From positions 41,343,096 through 41,407,095 of the forward strand of contig NC_091930.1 of assembly GCF_041260155.1 (NCBI RefSeq): DNA of 64,000 nt. The letters are read 5' to 3'. The stretch comes from Ptychodera flava. Lineage: Eukaryota > Hemichordata > Enteropneusta > Ptychoderidae. The notes under the pieces are model-generated. The model ran no database searches and was not told where the DNA came from. It saw only the letters and a program-made list of their open reading frames with translations. Positions 10,831 to 23,487 of the stretch are shown one piece after another; position 1 is the stretch's first letter; each line of letters opens with the position of its first letter. The translations under genes and the position numbers were made by a program.

Positions 10831-13800
10831 GCCATTACAAAGTGTACATAAGCTAGTTGAGAATGGTGACTTGATAAAATAGGTATCTAAATTACAAATA
10901 GTTCAACAGTATAAAGCGAGGATAAATAATGATAGGTAAAATTAAAAAGTGCGATGTTAATAATGTTGACATCGATTTCTGAAGGAAGGGAGAAAGAGCA
11001 AAGTAACGGGGAAAAAGAGGTTCTCGTTGATAGAGGGTGGTGAGTATATATGATATTGGATTACTTTGTTTGGATGGTTGGAAAAACGTGAGGACCTTCA
11101 AAAGAAAAGAAAAAAAAATTCTTTCGGCCGTTCAAAATGTTATACTGGAGGCTTTGAATATTTTAGCTGTAACTGATACATACCTGGTTGACTAGTCAAA
11201 AAAGCTAACAGCAAACGCCAGGTATTACCTATCGATGCCGTCGCCAGTGAGTAATGTAGAGCTGAATAGTTGTAGATTTGAGACGTAGCGCGCATGTGCA
11301 AACGACTACAATAGCGCCAAAAATACATCGTATGAGAAATGTCTAAGTGTATGATACCATTACACTCAGTTCAGGTTGAGCCAGAAAAACTCTAACTTTA
11401 CATATTTCAATTCACATGCGAATGCTAGCTAACGGTGTTGCATGCTCTGATTTAAGGAACCATCATTCACACTTGTACGTCCTCTGATAACTTATGCTCT
11501 TAATAAACATCTCCCAGAGACTTAACATTTTGCAGGGGCAGGGCCGCCATTTTGATCTCAACCCTGTTTACGTTTCTTGCATACGTCTGATATGAACTTT
11601 TCGCATAACATCATAAATTGCTGTAATGTCAAACGCCCATAAAATGCCATATAACACTGTGCTAGTACCACTTCACTTTAGAATGCAAGCGAGACATTCT
11701 TTAGTTCTTACCTGTAAGCTTATTCAACGACAGTCTCTGCAATAGCTATGCTAATTTAGTTTAGTTTGACCGACGACACACTGGTTCAGCGGTACCCCTA
11801 ATGATGTAGCATAGATTTTGCAGTCTTTGGTTATAGCATTACCATATTCTAGCACATCTTCATCGTGTTATTTGAAAGACATTCTAAGCAAAATTATTTT
11901 TGACTTTCACAATATAATATGTTGCGATTTCCTGTGAAAATTTAAGAAATATACTTCGCTGACTATGTGTATGTAAGTATTACCATGTTGACAGCTATAT
12001 TGGACAGGCAACAGCAGGAACACACATGCAAAATAAGGCCCAAGTCAAACGTCTTTCTGTGTGTTCTTAAATGCAGCCATGGGCAGGCTAATCTGTTGGG
12101 TACCCTATATAAATTGTTAGTTACCAAAGTCGGTTTTAATAACTTGTATATGTGCAGTTGTATTGATTGCTTGGTTTTCTAAGAGATGATAAAAATTTAC
12201 GTCTTTTATAGATAGAATGTAGGAAAATTAACTTAAAAATGGATTGATAATTATGTATTATGTACTGAAAATCTCAATTTGCTTTTTTAAAAGTAAATTG
12301 GTTGTTATATGGGAGATGAAAATGCACATGAGAAAATGCACTGTACGATATAAAGTGTTACAGTGTAATTCATTTCATATTGCCTAGTGAGCACAACTAA
12401 ATGACGTATAAATACAGCTAAATTCAAGGGGAAAAATAAAATAGTTAACATGCACGTTTACCCATTATGAACATGATGTAAATTTCGGTATTTCATTTTC
12501 ATGGTTCCTGAGAGGTCACTGTTGACGCAATTTACAACAGCAAGTACATTTTATTGTTAAGAGAAAAGTACTTTTATTTTTAACAATACATTACTCTCAT
12601 GTAAAACTTTCATCATTATAATTTTTAATTTCATTTTCATCCAAATTAACTATAAATGCTGTTGCGATTAAATTGAACTAGCAAATTAATAGAAACTAGT
12701 GACGTCCGGTTCCCATTTATTCTAATTCGATTATAATTTAAAGGGGATTAAAAACTGCCCTGAAAATGAAGGTTTTCTAAACCATTATTTTTAATAGTAT
12801 TTTCACTTCTTGCTTTTGTCATGACGAGTGAAATATCATGAGATCAGCTACGGCTTTAATTGACACCTGGACTACGTTACCTGAGGCAGTCAGCCATGAT
12901 CATATCATTCTCCATACTCCTATGGCGTCACCTGCTCTGAACACAGTACACGTTCAAATATAATGCGTTAAGATTAAATGACATCATATTGTACAACTGT
13001 AGTAGCTGTAGACATTGCCCCAGATGAAGATCACTACTAGTACTCCTCTTGCAATACGCTTGAGTCATGAGTGTTGCCAAGTTCAGTTTGGCTTTGGTAA
13101 TTTAATTCTTTGTTTTGCGTCCACACGCGCCTAGATTTCTGGAGGCCCCTTGAGCAAACTTAATATATTTCAATACAACTTTGTCGCTTTGTTTTTCCGT
13201 TGACAAATCTTTGATATAATATTATGTAAAATGTGCTCAAAAAACTAGGCCAGGCACTTTTGTAGAAACATCACTCCACTCTGCAAATTATGGATGTGAA
13301 GAAGACGTTGCTGCTCTAATATTGTTCTTGGATAGAGATAGGTATTCATATTTCGTGGAAAGAATCATTTACAATTTGGACATTCAGATTTTAAAAAGAG
13401 GGTGTGTGTGTCAGTACCATTTTTAACCTAAAAAACAACCTACGCAAATTCAATTTCCATAGCGCCACTATTCGAAACTGAATGGGAACGAAAGAAATAC
13501 ACTTGAGTTAGGACTACTGAACAGCCGTCAAATAGTGAGAAACCGCTGACACACGTATATGCATGTTCGGAATTTTGGCATTTTCTAATATAGTACAAAC
13601 TCAAAATTTAGCTTCATTGCAATATTTCGTGTCGGATGATATATGGCAAGTGCAAGGGCTGGGGCTAGCTGATGGATATCAAGAGTAAGCTTTAATATAT
13701 TAAGTTAGCGGAGTTCCGATAATATAAATCAGCTGAAGCCTAACCAATACACAAATCAAGCATAACTAAAGCTACAATCGCTAGTCATTGTGTGCGAAGA

Positions 13801-14571
13801 TATAATTAACAACAGTTAGGGCCTAAAATTCAAAGATGCTTTCACTACTCTTCAGAAGAAAATATCAACAATTCATTATCTGATAGAAAACTCTCCGTAC
13901 AGTACAGAGCACACATTCCGGTCCGATGCATCCAAGAGCATTCATCTTGACTAGATTCTCACGCTCGCATGTTTTGCGCCCTCAGAATACATTTAACGTA
14001 TTCGGATATGCTTTGTATAGGCAATATGACGTTTGAACTTTTTGTAATCAATCAACAAACGATGACGCTCTTCAAAGGTGTCTTATATGGTATGATTACT
14101 GATGCTTTACACATGAGTACATCATTGAACTAACTCGAGATCATATATACTAACTATATATGTGCCCACTTTCACGTTACATAATCCATATATACGAACA
14201 ATAAGTTGTACCCACAATACAATGGTTTACTTTCACTGAGTTAGCTGAACATGTCAGGGTGCACGATCTCTGTTGTAGGAGGATTGTCTTAGACTGTTAT
14301 TCTGGTGTTTTTAGAAATCGTGATTTACATTCGATTGAAGCACTCTTTTAAATTGTAAAGTTGATGCATGCATTTTAAGGATTGTTCCGTTGTAACTACG
14401 TTGAGTTTCTGTCTTGGTGCCCTGCAACGAGGATTATCTCAACATTTTCTACACGTCTTTCGCCTGTCGTTCAATATATGACTTAAATCCGACGTAACAA
14501 TTATTTAGTCACATCAGCTCCCGTCATGAATTGTTATCGTTTATTACTCGATATTGCAAAATGTTCCACAG
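10831..14571. other. Long AT-rich intergenic region, no feature seen
   Basis: About 3.7 kb with only short open frames. No splice-consistent coding exon, structured RNA or clear repeat boundary was recognised. Confidence 0.45.
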
Positions 14572-14625
14572 TAAGGGACTGGTCAGTTTCTTCGGCCTGG
14601 GGGGGGGGCGGTGGATTCATGGGAC

Positions 14626-14720
14626 GGGGGGTCACCCTGTTTTTGACTTTGGTGATAGGGGGGTCACCATGTTTTTGAAATGCCCAATAGGGGGGGGTCA
14701 GTGTGTTTTTGAATTTCGAC
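14626..14720 (+). repeat. Left G-rich minisatellite of H2 (three units)
   Basis: Three units of about 32 bp have the form GGGGGGTCACCNTGTTTTTG plus a tail. The third unit reads GGGGTCAG instead of GGGGTCAC, as does the third unit at the right end. Confidence 0.75.
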
Positions 14721-14775
14721 ACAGGCTCATCATTGCTTAAAATGCATCGTGTCAGCCACAAATTACATCCAGTTG

Positions 14776-15075
14776 CATTTTTCGGCGCGCCCGGGGCGCG
14801 TAACTTTAATAATCAGACATATTTTTCAGCACGCCCAGCTTTAACATATCAGGCATACATATATCAGAGATATATGTATGTTCAATATTTTTCAGCGTGC
14901 TCTTCAAGCGCATTACTTTAATATATCAGACATTTTTCAGCACACCCTTCCTGTGCATTACCTTAATATACAAGACATATATATCAGAGATATCAGGATG
15001 TTTCATATTTTTCTCCGCGCCCTTCGGGCGCCATACTTTAATAAATCAGAGATATATGCCAGAGATATCTTGATG
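14776..15075 (+). repeat. Tandem hairpin-bearing repeats inside H2
   Basis: About four diverged units alternate a GC-rich palindrome (for example CGCGCCCTTCGGGCGC) with AT-rich text containing TTTAATA, ATCAGA and GATAT motifs. The unit length is irregular, roughly 70-110 bp. Each palindrome could form a small stem-loop. Confidence 0.55.
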
Positions 15076-15555
15076 TTTGCTAAGTGAAAGTGTACTATTA
15101 TGAAATTTGCATTTCATATGAAAAGCATGACAAATTCCTGATACTTTTCTGTTCTCTCTATGAGAATTCAGTATGAGAAAGCAACATGCACAAATATCAA
15201 TGTTACAAGAAAAGGTCATCTCAGACTCTGCACACATCAGATTTGGCTAAATGCCTCTCTATTGTTCCTCAGGAGATTTAATTGGATGGCTGGCAAGTCT
15301 TAACACCCATCAAAATTTTTGATTTACTGCTTTTTCCTCTTTGATATTAATGATTGACATCCATTTCTGTACTACAGTTCAGGACATCTGGTTAAGCATA
15401 GAAAGTGTGAAATACATTCACAGCTCATTCAAAATGTACTGTATTCAAACTTTAAGATTGACAATTTGCAATTCCCATCTTACAACTGACATGCCAACAA
15501 TTTCATTAAAACACAGAATGACTTAAAATAAAAATGTATGTAAAATATAACACAC

Positions 15556-15560
<5 letters not shown>

Positions 15561-15628
<68 letters not shown>
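15561..15628. repeat. (TA)n microsatellite
   Basis: An uninterrupted TA run of over 60 bp inside H2. Confidence 0.9.
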
Positions 15629-15634
<6 letters not shown>

Positions 15635-15673
15635 TACAGTATTATATTATAACATATTACAGATGTCGCGTGC

Positions 15674-15766
15674 GGGGGGGTCACCCTGTTTTCGAAATTT
15701 GGAATAGGGGGGTCACCCTGTTTTCAAAATTTGGAATAGGGGGGTCAGCCACTTTTTGACGTCGGC
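15674..15766 (+). repeat. Right G-rich minisatellite of H2 (three units)
   Basis: Three units of about 31 bp, GGGGGGTCACCCTGTTTTC plus a tail, in the same orientation as the left-end units. Confidence 0.75.
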
Positions 15767-16059
15767 AAAAAATAATCCACCCCCCCCCCCCGGCCGAAGA
15801 AACTGACCAGTCCCTAAGAGATTTGACATAGACATTTAGCCGAAGTGAGCCTCGCAACTCACAATGAACGTTCCTCGAAGATTATCTTTGGAAAAAGGCC
15901 GAGGTTATCTTTAAATATCCAACAACATGAGAACTGTACCGTACTCAGTTGCTTTTCCTCTCACTGATAGCGCCACCAAAGCTGTTCGCTCTGATACTTT
16001 TGTACACTCAAGTATCTTCGCATCACCACGAACCCTGACCTTTCGCATACAATGACCTC

Positions 16060-16145
16060 ACTTGTGGGGGGAATCCCGAAGTGGTATTATTCTTGTCGTC
16101 GGTTGGTGACGTCAGCTTTTATATTTGGCGCACAAAACAGCACAC
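16060..16145 (+). promoter_or_regulatory. Candidate promoter of the NID-domain gene (kappaB, CRE, TATA-like)
   Basis: GGGGAATCCC at 16068-16077 fits the NF-kappaB consensus exactly. TGACGTCA at 16107-16114 is a perfect cAMP-response/ATF element. TTTTATATTT at 16117-16126 is TATA-like. The three lie in order within 60 bp, ahead of a candidate 5' untranslated exon. In vertebrates NMI and IFI35 are induced by immune signals, so a kappaB site here makes sense, but use of these sites is inference. Confidence 0.5.
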
Positions 16146-16149
16146 GTCA

Positions 16150-16266
16150 TCGCCATATTCGTTCTAAGGCGGAAGCGTAATTTGCTCTTTACAAGCGTCG
16201 CATCATCTTAGACTCTTCATGCCAACAGTGTTCACGAAATCGCCGTCCGTCGTCGATCAAGTATTT
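16150..16266 (+). other. Candidate 5' untranslated exon of the NID-domain gene
   Basis: It ends at a good splice donor (TATTTgtaagt, 16266/16267). The next acceptor (ttgctattcag, ending 16953) precedes the start codon by 16 bases. An upstream ATG at 16219 would reach a stop soon after splicing, so it would be a short upstream frame. The transcription start is not visible and the left edge is a guess. Confidence 0.35.
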
Positions 16267-16969
16267 GTAAGTATGTCTTGCCTGAAGGTTAGCATTTCGG
16301 AACTACTGACTGAAACCTGTGACCTTGTATTAACACACGTCGGTGATACCAATATGCTGACAGTTTGTCACTCTGTCGTTCGTTCCTGCATTTGTTGTAT
16401 CGATTTTCAGGAAGACTCCATGTGTATTCGTCTGCCTTTAGGCGCAGGCTCCCGGCATGAAGATATATCGTTAAGTTCGTGAGACTAGAGTCTAAGATAT
16501 ATATTCAGTGGCGCTGCAACGGATGTTTTATTAAAAGCAAACGCAACGCTTCAAAACAGGTTACAAAGGTTGACTGAGGGAATTCCTTCTCGCGCGGGTT
16601 AAAGGTCATCGCACCTACAATAAAAAAGACATAGAATTCGAAGATGGTAACTGATTTACATGGTTTATTCTCTTTGGCCGACTAGCTTTGTGATATTTGT
16701 CTTTAGAAGCAATGTTTGCGTATGTTTTGAGTGCTTAATTACCTGAAGCGAAAATCATGTAACAGCTTTGGCGGCGCTATCCGTCAGAGAAAATAAATGA
16801 CGGCTCTTGTATACACATTTTCTGGGTGATGATGGAATTTTATGTAGTCACAATTCTATCGCGTTTTATTCTTGACGCTGTGCTACACTATCAGTGTTAT
16901 TTTAATCATTGACAATCAAGGCGATTTGTTGTTTGTATTCTATTGCTATTCAGGTCAAGTGCAGTTGAA

Positions 16970-19900
16970 ATGTCTGTCGGAAAGACAATCGTTGTCAGCA
17001 ACATACCGGCGGCTGCCGATCTTGAACTCCAGAGGGATAAACTTACGGTTCACTTCCAACGCAAGAGAAACGGCGGAGGTGACGTTGTAGACTTGACGTA
17101 CCCGTATGATGGCTGTGACCACAAAGCGCTTATTACCTTTCAAGATGAGCGTGGTAAGTTTTCACCAACATTTTCATTTATTTACTAACTCGACCTCTGC
17201 AAAGTGTGCGAAATTAAGAGAAAATAGCTTCAGGTCATAAGGACCTGCACCAAGCCAAAGCTTCAGGTCCTTACAGAAAACTGCCGGTCCTCAATAAATG
17301 CAGTTGTTAACGACCATTAAAGTCAACTTCTCCACCAATACTATGCTTTTGAATGTTGTAATATTTAATTTTTCATGTCCTTTTATCAATAGAGTCAGTA
17401 AGTATTCACTCAAAAGGACTATTGTTCACATAGATTGCAGAATAGTGTAGGTGAATGATCATGAATCATTTATCTACATGATCTGGAATCTGAAAAAGAT
17501 CACAGGTCTCATCTTCCTCGCGCACACATTTATCAATGTTTTCCACCTCGGGGGAGGGGACTATGGGACTAACAGGAAAATTTGACATTTTTTCTATCCA
17601 TGTCAAATCCCCCACTCTCAGACTATAAAATGATGTCAAACACCCAGGGGCCGGGAAATACTGACTCATGCACTGGCTACCTGTGGCTGATGAAAGCGAG
17701 AAAATTTGTCTTTCATGACTTTCTACGGGGAATGGTGTTCTCTCTCTGAGTAAAACTGTACACTACACCAGGGCATGTGATATTGTGATTTGAAAATGGT
17801 TGGCAAGCTGAAAATCACTTCTGAAATTAGCCAACGCGAGTGGTAGAAGAGTGAGTGAATAACTTAGTACCTTGAAAACAGTCATAGGTGTATGAATATT
17901 TTTTATGCAAACATTGATTACAACGTCTACAGGGGAGAAAATACTTGGTATGTATTTTGATATGACGTATGGATTACTTTCAACATTTTTCAAAAATAAA
18001 TATGCTTAAATGTGGCCTCCGTTGTATTCATGAAGAACCAGATGAAGTTATACTTTTAATTTAAAAGGACAAGTATCGTAACTTTTTCTCGATTATAGAA
18101 ATTGCAGACAACATGAATGGCACACGTCGCCACTCGCGGAAATGAATGCATATTTTTGATTGAAAAGTTTTGCCTGAGCGATTGCTGGGTCTCATCGCCC
18201 TTTGAAAGCTTAAAGTTATCAAAATGACTCTGAAAAGTTTGACAGACACTCGATACTGCTGAAAACTATCGACACGATCAGATAATGATACCGTAAAATC
18301 TTAAAAGACGTATTTTTTCGACATTTAGGCCTACAGCCCAGGATGACGGTGAGTTTTGCATGCCTGTCGTAAAACGGTATCGATATACATCGAAACAATT
18401 TGAAGCCTCAGAGAGTATACACAACGGATCGTGCAACTCGACAAACTGATATGATAAGGCCGCTCTGTTTTATAAAATGTATACTTATTGTTACGTCGAT
18501 ACATCGTGGTAACAGTCGGCCTTGTGAACTTTGGTTAAAGACCAACGAGCAAGCAAGATGTTCTAATGGTCCACAAACAAACACAGCGAAACGTGAATTT
18601 GATTGCCGACTGCAAGTAGCACAATTGGGCTGTCGTGTAACATCTAGTCCTTATAAAATGTATACTTATTATTACGTCGATATATCGTGGTAACAGTCGG
18701 CCTTGTGAACTTTGGAAAGACCAACGAGCAAGCAAGATGTTCTAGCGGTCCACAAACAAACACTGTGACAGCGAAAAGTGAATTTGATTGCCGACTGCAA
18801 ATAGCACAATTGGGCTGTCGTGTAACATCTAGTCCTTGTATCGGGCGTAGTTCAAAACCATAGAGGTAAAAAAATACCTCCATGTTCAAAACCAAATATG
18901 ATTAGTCAACAGCACTGTTCTCTTAGTAGGTTTTTGTCTTAAACTCTTCTATGAACTGTAGATGTTTTGAACGCTTCAATGAAAATCAAAGCAAAGAAAA
19001 TGGAGTCAGTTTGATAAAACGAAGGGCTGTATTATGTACATTTGTGTATATGTAAATTCCAAACACTTAAAGTGTAGAACTAGTGAAGTGATACTGGGTG
19101 TTGTTGTCTTATGACACAGATATGCTTAAACATTACCAGGGTTACACTCACTAAAAGAGTATTATTATAATATTGTATCGCATCATTTCACCAAAATCAA
19201 TCCATTCCATTGCTAGAATCTGCATGCATGGACGTAATTCATACTGATCTGAATGTAATCAGCTGCACCGTGCTATATGCGCGTCGATCGGAGGGATTGG
19301 ACTCTTCGTACATGCAAAAAGTCGCAAGACAAAAATTACCATGTTGCGACATTGTCAACCCCACCCCCTCCTCGTCTGGCGTACCATAGAGATCGAATTC
19401 CCCACTACCAGAACTCGAAGTGCGATCAATTTTCCCTCTTGCCCCGTACTTCCACTGTGGAAAACATTGATAGGTGCATGCATGGCATTCAAGTCTGAAT
19501 CACATGATTCAGAGTCAGTCATCATCAGCATCTGTTACAGGTCTTGACGGAGAAATTTTCATCATTTATTCCAAATTTCAGTCGGTCGTAAGGACCGACA
19601 TGTTGCTAAAAACTTTCGGCCCGACGAGAAATCTGTCGGTCTCGGACCGTCGGACCGACGTTAATTTCGCACACTACCTCTGCAATAAGTTTGAAACGCG
19701 AACAGGGCGAGTGACATTTTAAAAGTAGTACGACAGAAACGGCAAATGCCACCAATATGGGGTCTCTGTGTTTGTACATCTATAGTGAGCATAGCCCCGT
19801 TATTTTGTTGGATGTACGGGTTCTTTAATGTTACCAAAAGGCGTGTATGCTGAGAGTGTCACAATATGTTTATTTAATTTGTCTTTTAACCGTCAAATGT

Positions 19901-20882
19901 TTGATGTAACTGTTAACAGTTTTTTCTCGTTCGCCTTTAAGCAGTTGCAAATCGTGTTAAATTTCCCAACTGTCGATCTTTGAATGCTGCAGCTTCACTG
20001 ATGTACTGTAGTAGTAGTTGTAGTAGTAGTATGTTTATCATAGTGACATGTAATTACCAAAGTATATAACTCAAAGAGAAAAATGCAGGATGAATTACCC
20101 AGCCCATCGGGCTTATAAGTCACTATGAAATATAATTCATTTAACAATGATGTCATTGAACAATAACCGTAGTGTCTTTTCACGGGAAATGCCCTAAGTA
20201 TGATAAGAGCTGTAAATTACGTATCTTTCACATCAAACTTTCAAATCTGTAAGTACTATGAACTGAGAGCAATTAGTGCCACACTGCTTATCCTTAACTC
20301 CACTTAAAAATCTTCCTTACTTTTCATATTGCTTCTTGTATTCATCATTTTCCTACTCTATTCAGTGACACAACGCGTATTGGAACACAGGCAACTTTTT
20401 GATGAGAAGTGTGAACTCCATGTTGAATGCCACAAATCTATTGCATCGTCTAAAGCTTCTGATGACATAGTGGTAAGTATCGTAAAAGCCAACTGATGAT
20501 CAATTGTGAACTCAAAATAGTGTGACCTTAGAATGTTATGATATTAATCTAAATGCAACTACTGAGTCAAACATCCTCTAATGTCCTGTTATAATCTATA
20601 TGCGATCGATTTGCAAATGATCTACAGTGACTGTCTGTCCTCACTAGTTTATATCTCTGTGTATCTCATTCGCAGCCGTTCAGTCAGGTCAGAGCTATTG
20701 TGTCTGATGACATACTGGGTCTAATCAAAGATGACAAGAAATCAGTGTTTGACCGCATGGCAGACGAGTCCGGGGCGACGTGGAGTATGGTGACGAAGAA
20801 AGGAAATGATTATTACACCATCAACGGAGACTACCAACAGTTTGTGGATGCCCAGGCGTTCTTATTGAACTGTACCAGATAA
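16970..20882 (+). CDS. NID/RRM-like domain protein (NMI/IFI35/PARP14-type), 165 aa
   Basis: Coding exons are 16970-17153, 20366-20472 and 20676-20882. Donors are gtaagt and acceptors end in cag, and phases 1 and 0 agree, giving 165 residues. The start ATG follows a spliced leader and opens MSVGKTIVVSNIP. Residues 1-95 match the NID/RRM-like fold of NMI, IFI35 and the PARP10/14 N-termini: beta strand KTIVVSNIP, then DKLTVHFQRKRNGGGDV with the hallmark NGGG, then ALITFQDERVTQRVLEHR. The C-terminal 68 residues look KH-like (VFDRMADESGATW, YYTINGDYQQFVDAQAFLL), as in PARP9/14 and DTX3L relatives. It is far shorter than PARP14 and has no catalytic domain, so it is probably a cytosolic adaptor or RNA-binding protein in immune signalling. 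The family is fairly sure; the exact orthologue is not. Intron 1 (3.2 kb) carries a hAT-type element. Confidence 0.8.
17202..19676. mobile_element. hAT-type non-autonomous element in intron 1 of the NID gene
   Basis: The termini are AAGTGTGCGAAATTAA on the left and TAGTGTGCGAAATTAA on the right, read inward. An identical 8-bp CCTCTGCA flanks both ends (17194-17201 and 19677-19684). An 8-bp duplication and a TAGTG start are typical of hAT. The 2.5-kb interior has no transposase frame but holds a tandem 181-bp duplication and, near the right end, inverted GTCGGTC/GACCGAC motifs. Confidence 0.7.
18471..18833. repeat. Tandem duplication, two 181-bp units
   Basis: The unit starting at 18471 (TATAAAATGTATACTTATT) repeats from 18652 with only a few differences over about 181 bp. 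Both copies lie inside the hAT-type element. The high identity indicates a recent local duplication. Confidence 0.85.
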
Positions 20883-21132
20883 GAATAGTACCCTCCGTGA
20901 CCCGTGTCTTGTTGACCTGATCTCCTACAGTGTGTGTACATTGTTACCAACTGAAGCACTTGATCTTTTACAATTTGTTATTTCAACATCTGTAAATAAT
21001 TCACCGTCTCATATCTTTTTCGTTTCATTTCAAGATGTTTGTTATAATTAGCTTTATTAATGTTTCTCTCATAGGGTCTGACCAAGATAATGTATGTCAT
21101 TGCAGCATACTGGTAAATTTTAACATTGGCAG

Positions 21133-21138
21133 AATAAA
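21133..21138 (+). terminator. Candidate polyadenylation signal of the NID gene
   Basis: AATAAA lies about 250 bases past the stop codon at 20880-20882, at a normal 3' UTR distance. The cleavage site is not visible. Confidence 0.4.
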
Positions 21139-23487
21139 TGACTTCTAGTTAATAAGATTTAAGTGTACCTAGTGAACGTTCTCGCCATACATTTTATTTT
21201 CTTGACTGTAAAGAGTTTTCATGACATTGCCCTTGGCATTTGATGCATAATGATCAGTGCAATAAGTTTAAATTCACTTTACAAGGTAAGTTTTAGAAAT
21301 GTATACCGAATATTAAAAAGTGTCAGTAATAGATAAATGAAATACATACTTAAATGATATAACATTGCAAAATAGAGCAACGACTTTAGATAACAGTGGA
21401 CTTTATAGTACCTATATAATTCAATTTAGGGATAAAGATGCTCTTTTTTAGCTTTTTTCCATGAATTTGTTTACTGTATAAAGTAGGTCGCCAAGATACT
21501 GGCCAACTGTACATAGCCTCAACTCGGCTTAATACTGGCGGTTAGAGAAGATTAAGTCTGTACTATAAAATCAAGTTCAAAAGATCAAGTGTACACCTTA
21601 AACGGTAGATGGCTGAATATACACTTTTCAGTTACATAAAGTTTGGACCTCATGCAAGCTTTTGTAATGAACTCTTAACTGTCAGTGCCTATCACATAGA
21701 TAAAAATAGCAGCTTTCCCTTAAATTGTTGCATGTTTATTTGTCATAGGAAAGGGTTTCGATTCGGAAAAAATCCATTTTGTATGGAGGTCACAAGCAAA
21801 ATAATCTGTTTTCATTTGGTAAAGGGGTGGTTTTGTGTGATCTATGGTCGTCATTTTTTACACTGATTGGCTTTATACAAGTATTGAATGTTTTTGTATT
21901 ATCAGAAAAAAGCGAAATAAGAGCAACTTCGCTTTAAAAGACTGCCCCATACCTGACCAGTATAAGCGATGACGATATATTTGATAATAGTCACGGTGGG
22001 AAGGTGAGCGGGCAGACAAAAGTTAGCTTAATGTGTTGCAAGTCATGTAACAAATTTAATAGTTCTACCAAGAACAGGGAATTTGCGTCGGTTTCATTTG
22101 TTGTTGTTACCATTGCATATAGTTTAAGCGACTCCAAGCTTTAAGGGTCAGTAGCTGTAGCATTTGACAACTCTTTAGTTATTTTTTGTTTTCAATGTCA
22201 ACTACACTATTGTGTTCCTCTCCAGGAGATCATTGAGATACCCAGTATTCAGCTTGTCAACTCAGCCTGTATATGTGCAGACTGCATTGTTAGTGATTGA
22301 CAAGTGAGTTCAGGACCGGAATAGAATTCCTATATAGCCAATAATATTGCAACTTAAACGCACGGACAGTGTATCTACAAGCTAAGTAGCAGGTGTGTCA
22401 ATATGCTTTGGGGAGTTGAACGAAAAGCTTGCAATTGACATACGAAACAAAAAGGGGAACAAACATGAAAGTTACCGCTACTAACCCTTGAAAGAATAAC
22501 GTTCGCATCAGCTATACACAATGAATGTTGCTGAGCCGCTGATGAATAGTGCAATGGTACTAGCATTAACAAATCGGCATGATTTGGGGGTTTAAAATGA
22601 ACATCTGCAATAATGACAAAGGTGTCGGGTTTTCATTACACTTGATCATACCAGAAGGAAATTTTAGACCATTAAGTGCGCCACCATTTGAGTTACTTTG
22701 TTCATTGTCGACGGAAGTAACTTGCCCCTCCTTTGAATTTGACATGGAACACACAAAACGAGCTGTATGAAGTTATCAGCTGCGGGCACGAAGCCAGCTT
22801 CTCATCGAGAATACGTTGAAGTATGACCACATGGTGTTATGTGTTGATGTCGTTGATACTTAAGTTTATACACTAAATCGTATTGACTAAGCAGCTTCAG
22901 ATTCGTGTTCTGAAGTGTAGCGTAGAGGGCGACATACGTAATTTGTGTCGGTTCAGTGATTTTACAACTAGTTTGTTGTTCTACTGGATACAGAATATGC
23001 CATACGTGATTGACACCTCTAAAACACCGAAAATTTTCTCATTTCATTCATACACATTTGAATCCGCCGGATTTTCATATGCATTCATATATCAAAATAC
23101 TTACAATGGTTACATATTCCTTATTTTTATCGCCAAATGTAGTGAACATGTGCATGTCACCATCGACAAAAACATTCAGAAAGGTATCACAATAAGAAAA
23201 ATACCAAGAGGTGAAAATATCTCGGCATAGGCACGAATCCATGCATTTATGGAGTATGCAACTTGGGAAACAAACAACTGGTGTTGGTAACACAAGATTT
23301 TGGCTTCAGCCCTCAGAGACTGATGACCTCTGAGATTTGACCTCCCCAAGATAAATCTTTCATGGCACATAGACAACAATCTTTCAATGGCCTTTCACAG
23401 CACATGGCGGTAAGTGTCCATTTATATTCAAACCGGTGCACATGTCTTGGTTGCGCATAAAAAAACTCAGTTTAGATCAGTGAATAT

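Larger units (their letters stand above)
14575..15814. mobile_element. H2: short non-autonomous PIF/Harbinger-like element
   Basis: Terminal inverted repeats of about 43 bp (14575-14617 and 15772-15814) begin GGGACTGGTCAGTTTCTTCG at both ends, read inward. TAA abuts each end (14572-14574 and 15815-15817). Each terminal repeat is followed inward by three G-rich units of about 31 bp, and the units run in the same direction at both ends. The 1.2-kb size leaves no room for a transposase. The interior holds hairpin-bearing tandem repeats and a long TA microsatellite. The plan is that of H1 and H3, although the terminal sequence differs. Confidence 0.75.

Noticed and set aside
14626-15766. CRISPR-like spaced direct repeats
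   Set aside because: The units are short, diverged, only three per end and belong to transposon ends in a eukaryotic genome.
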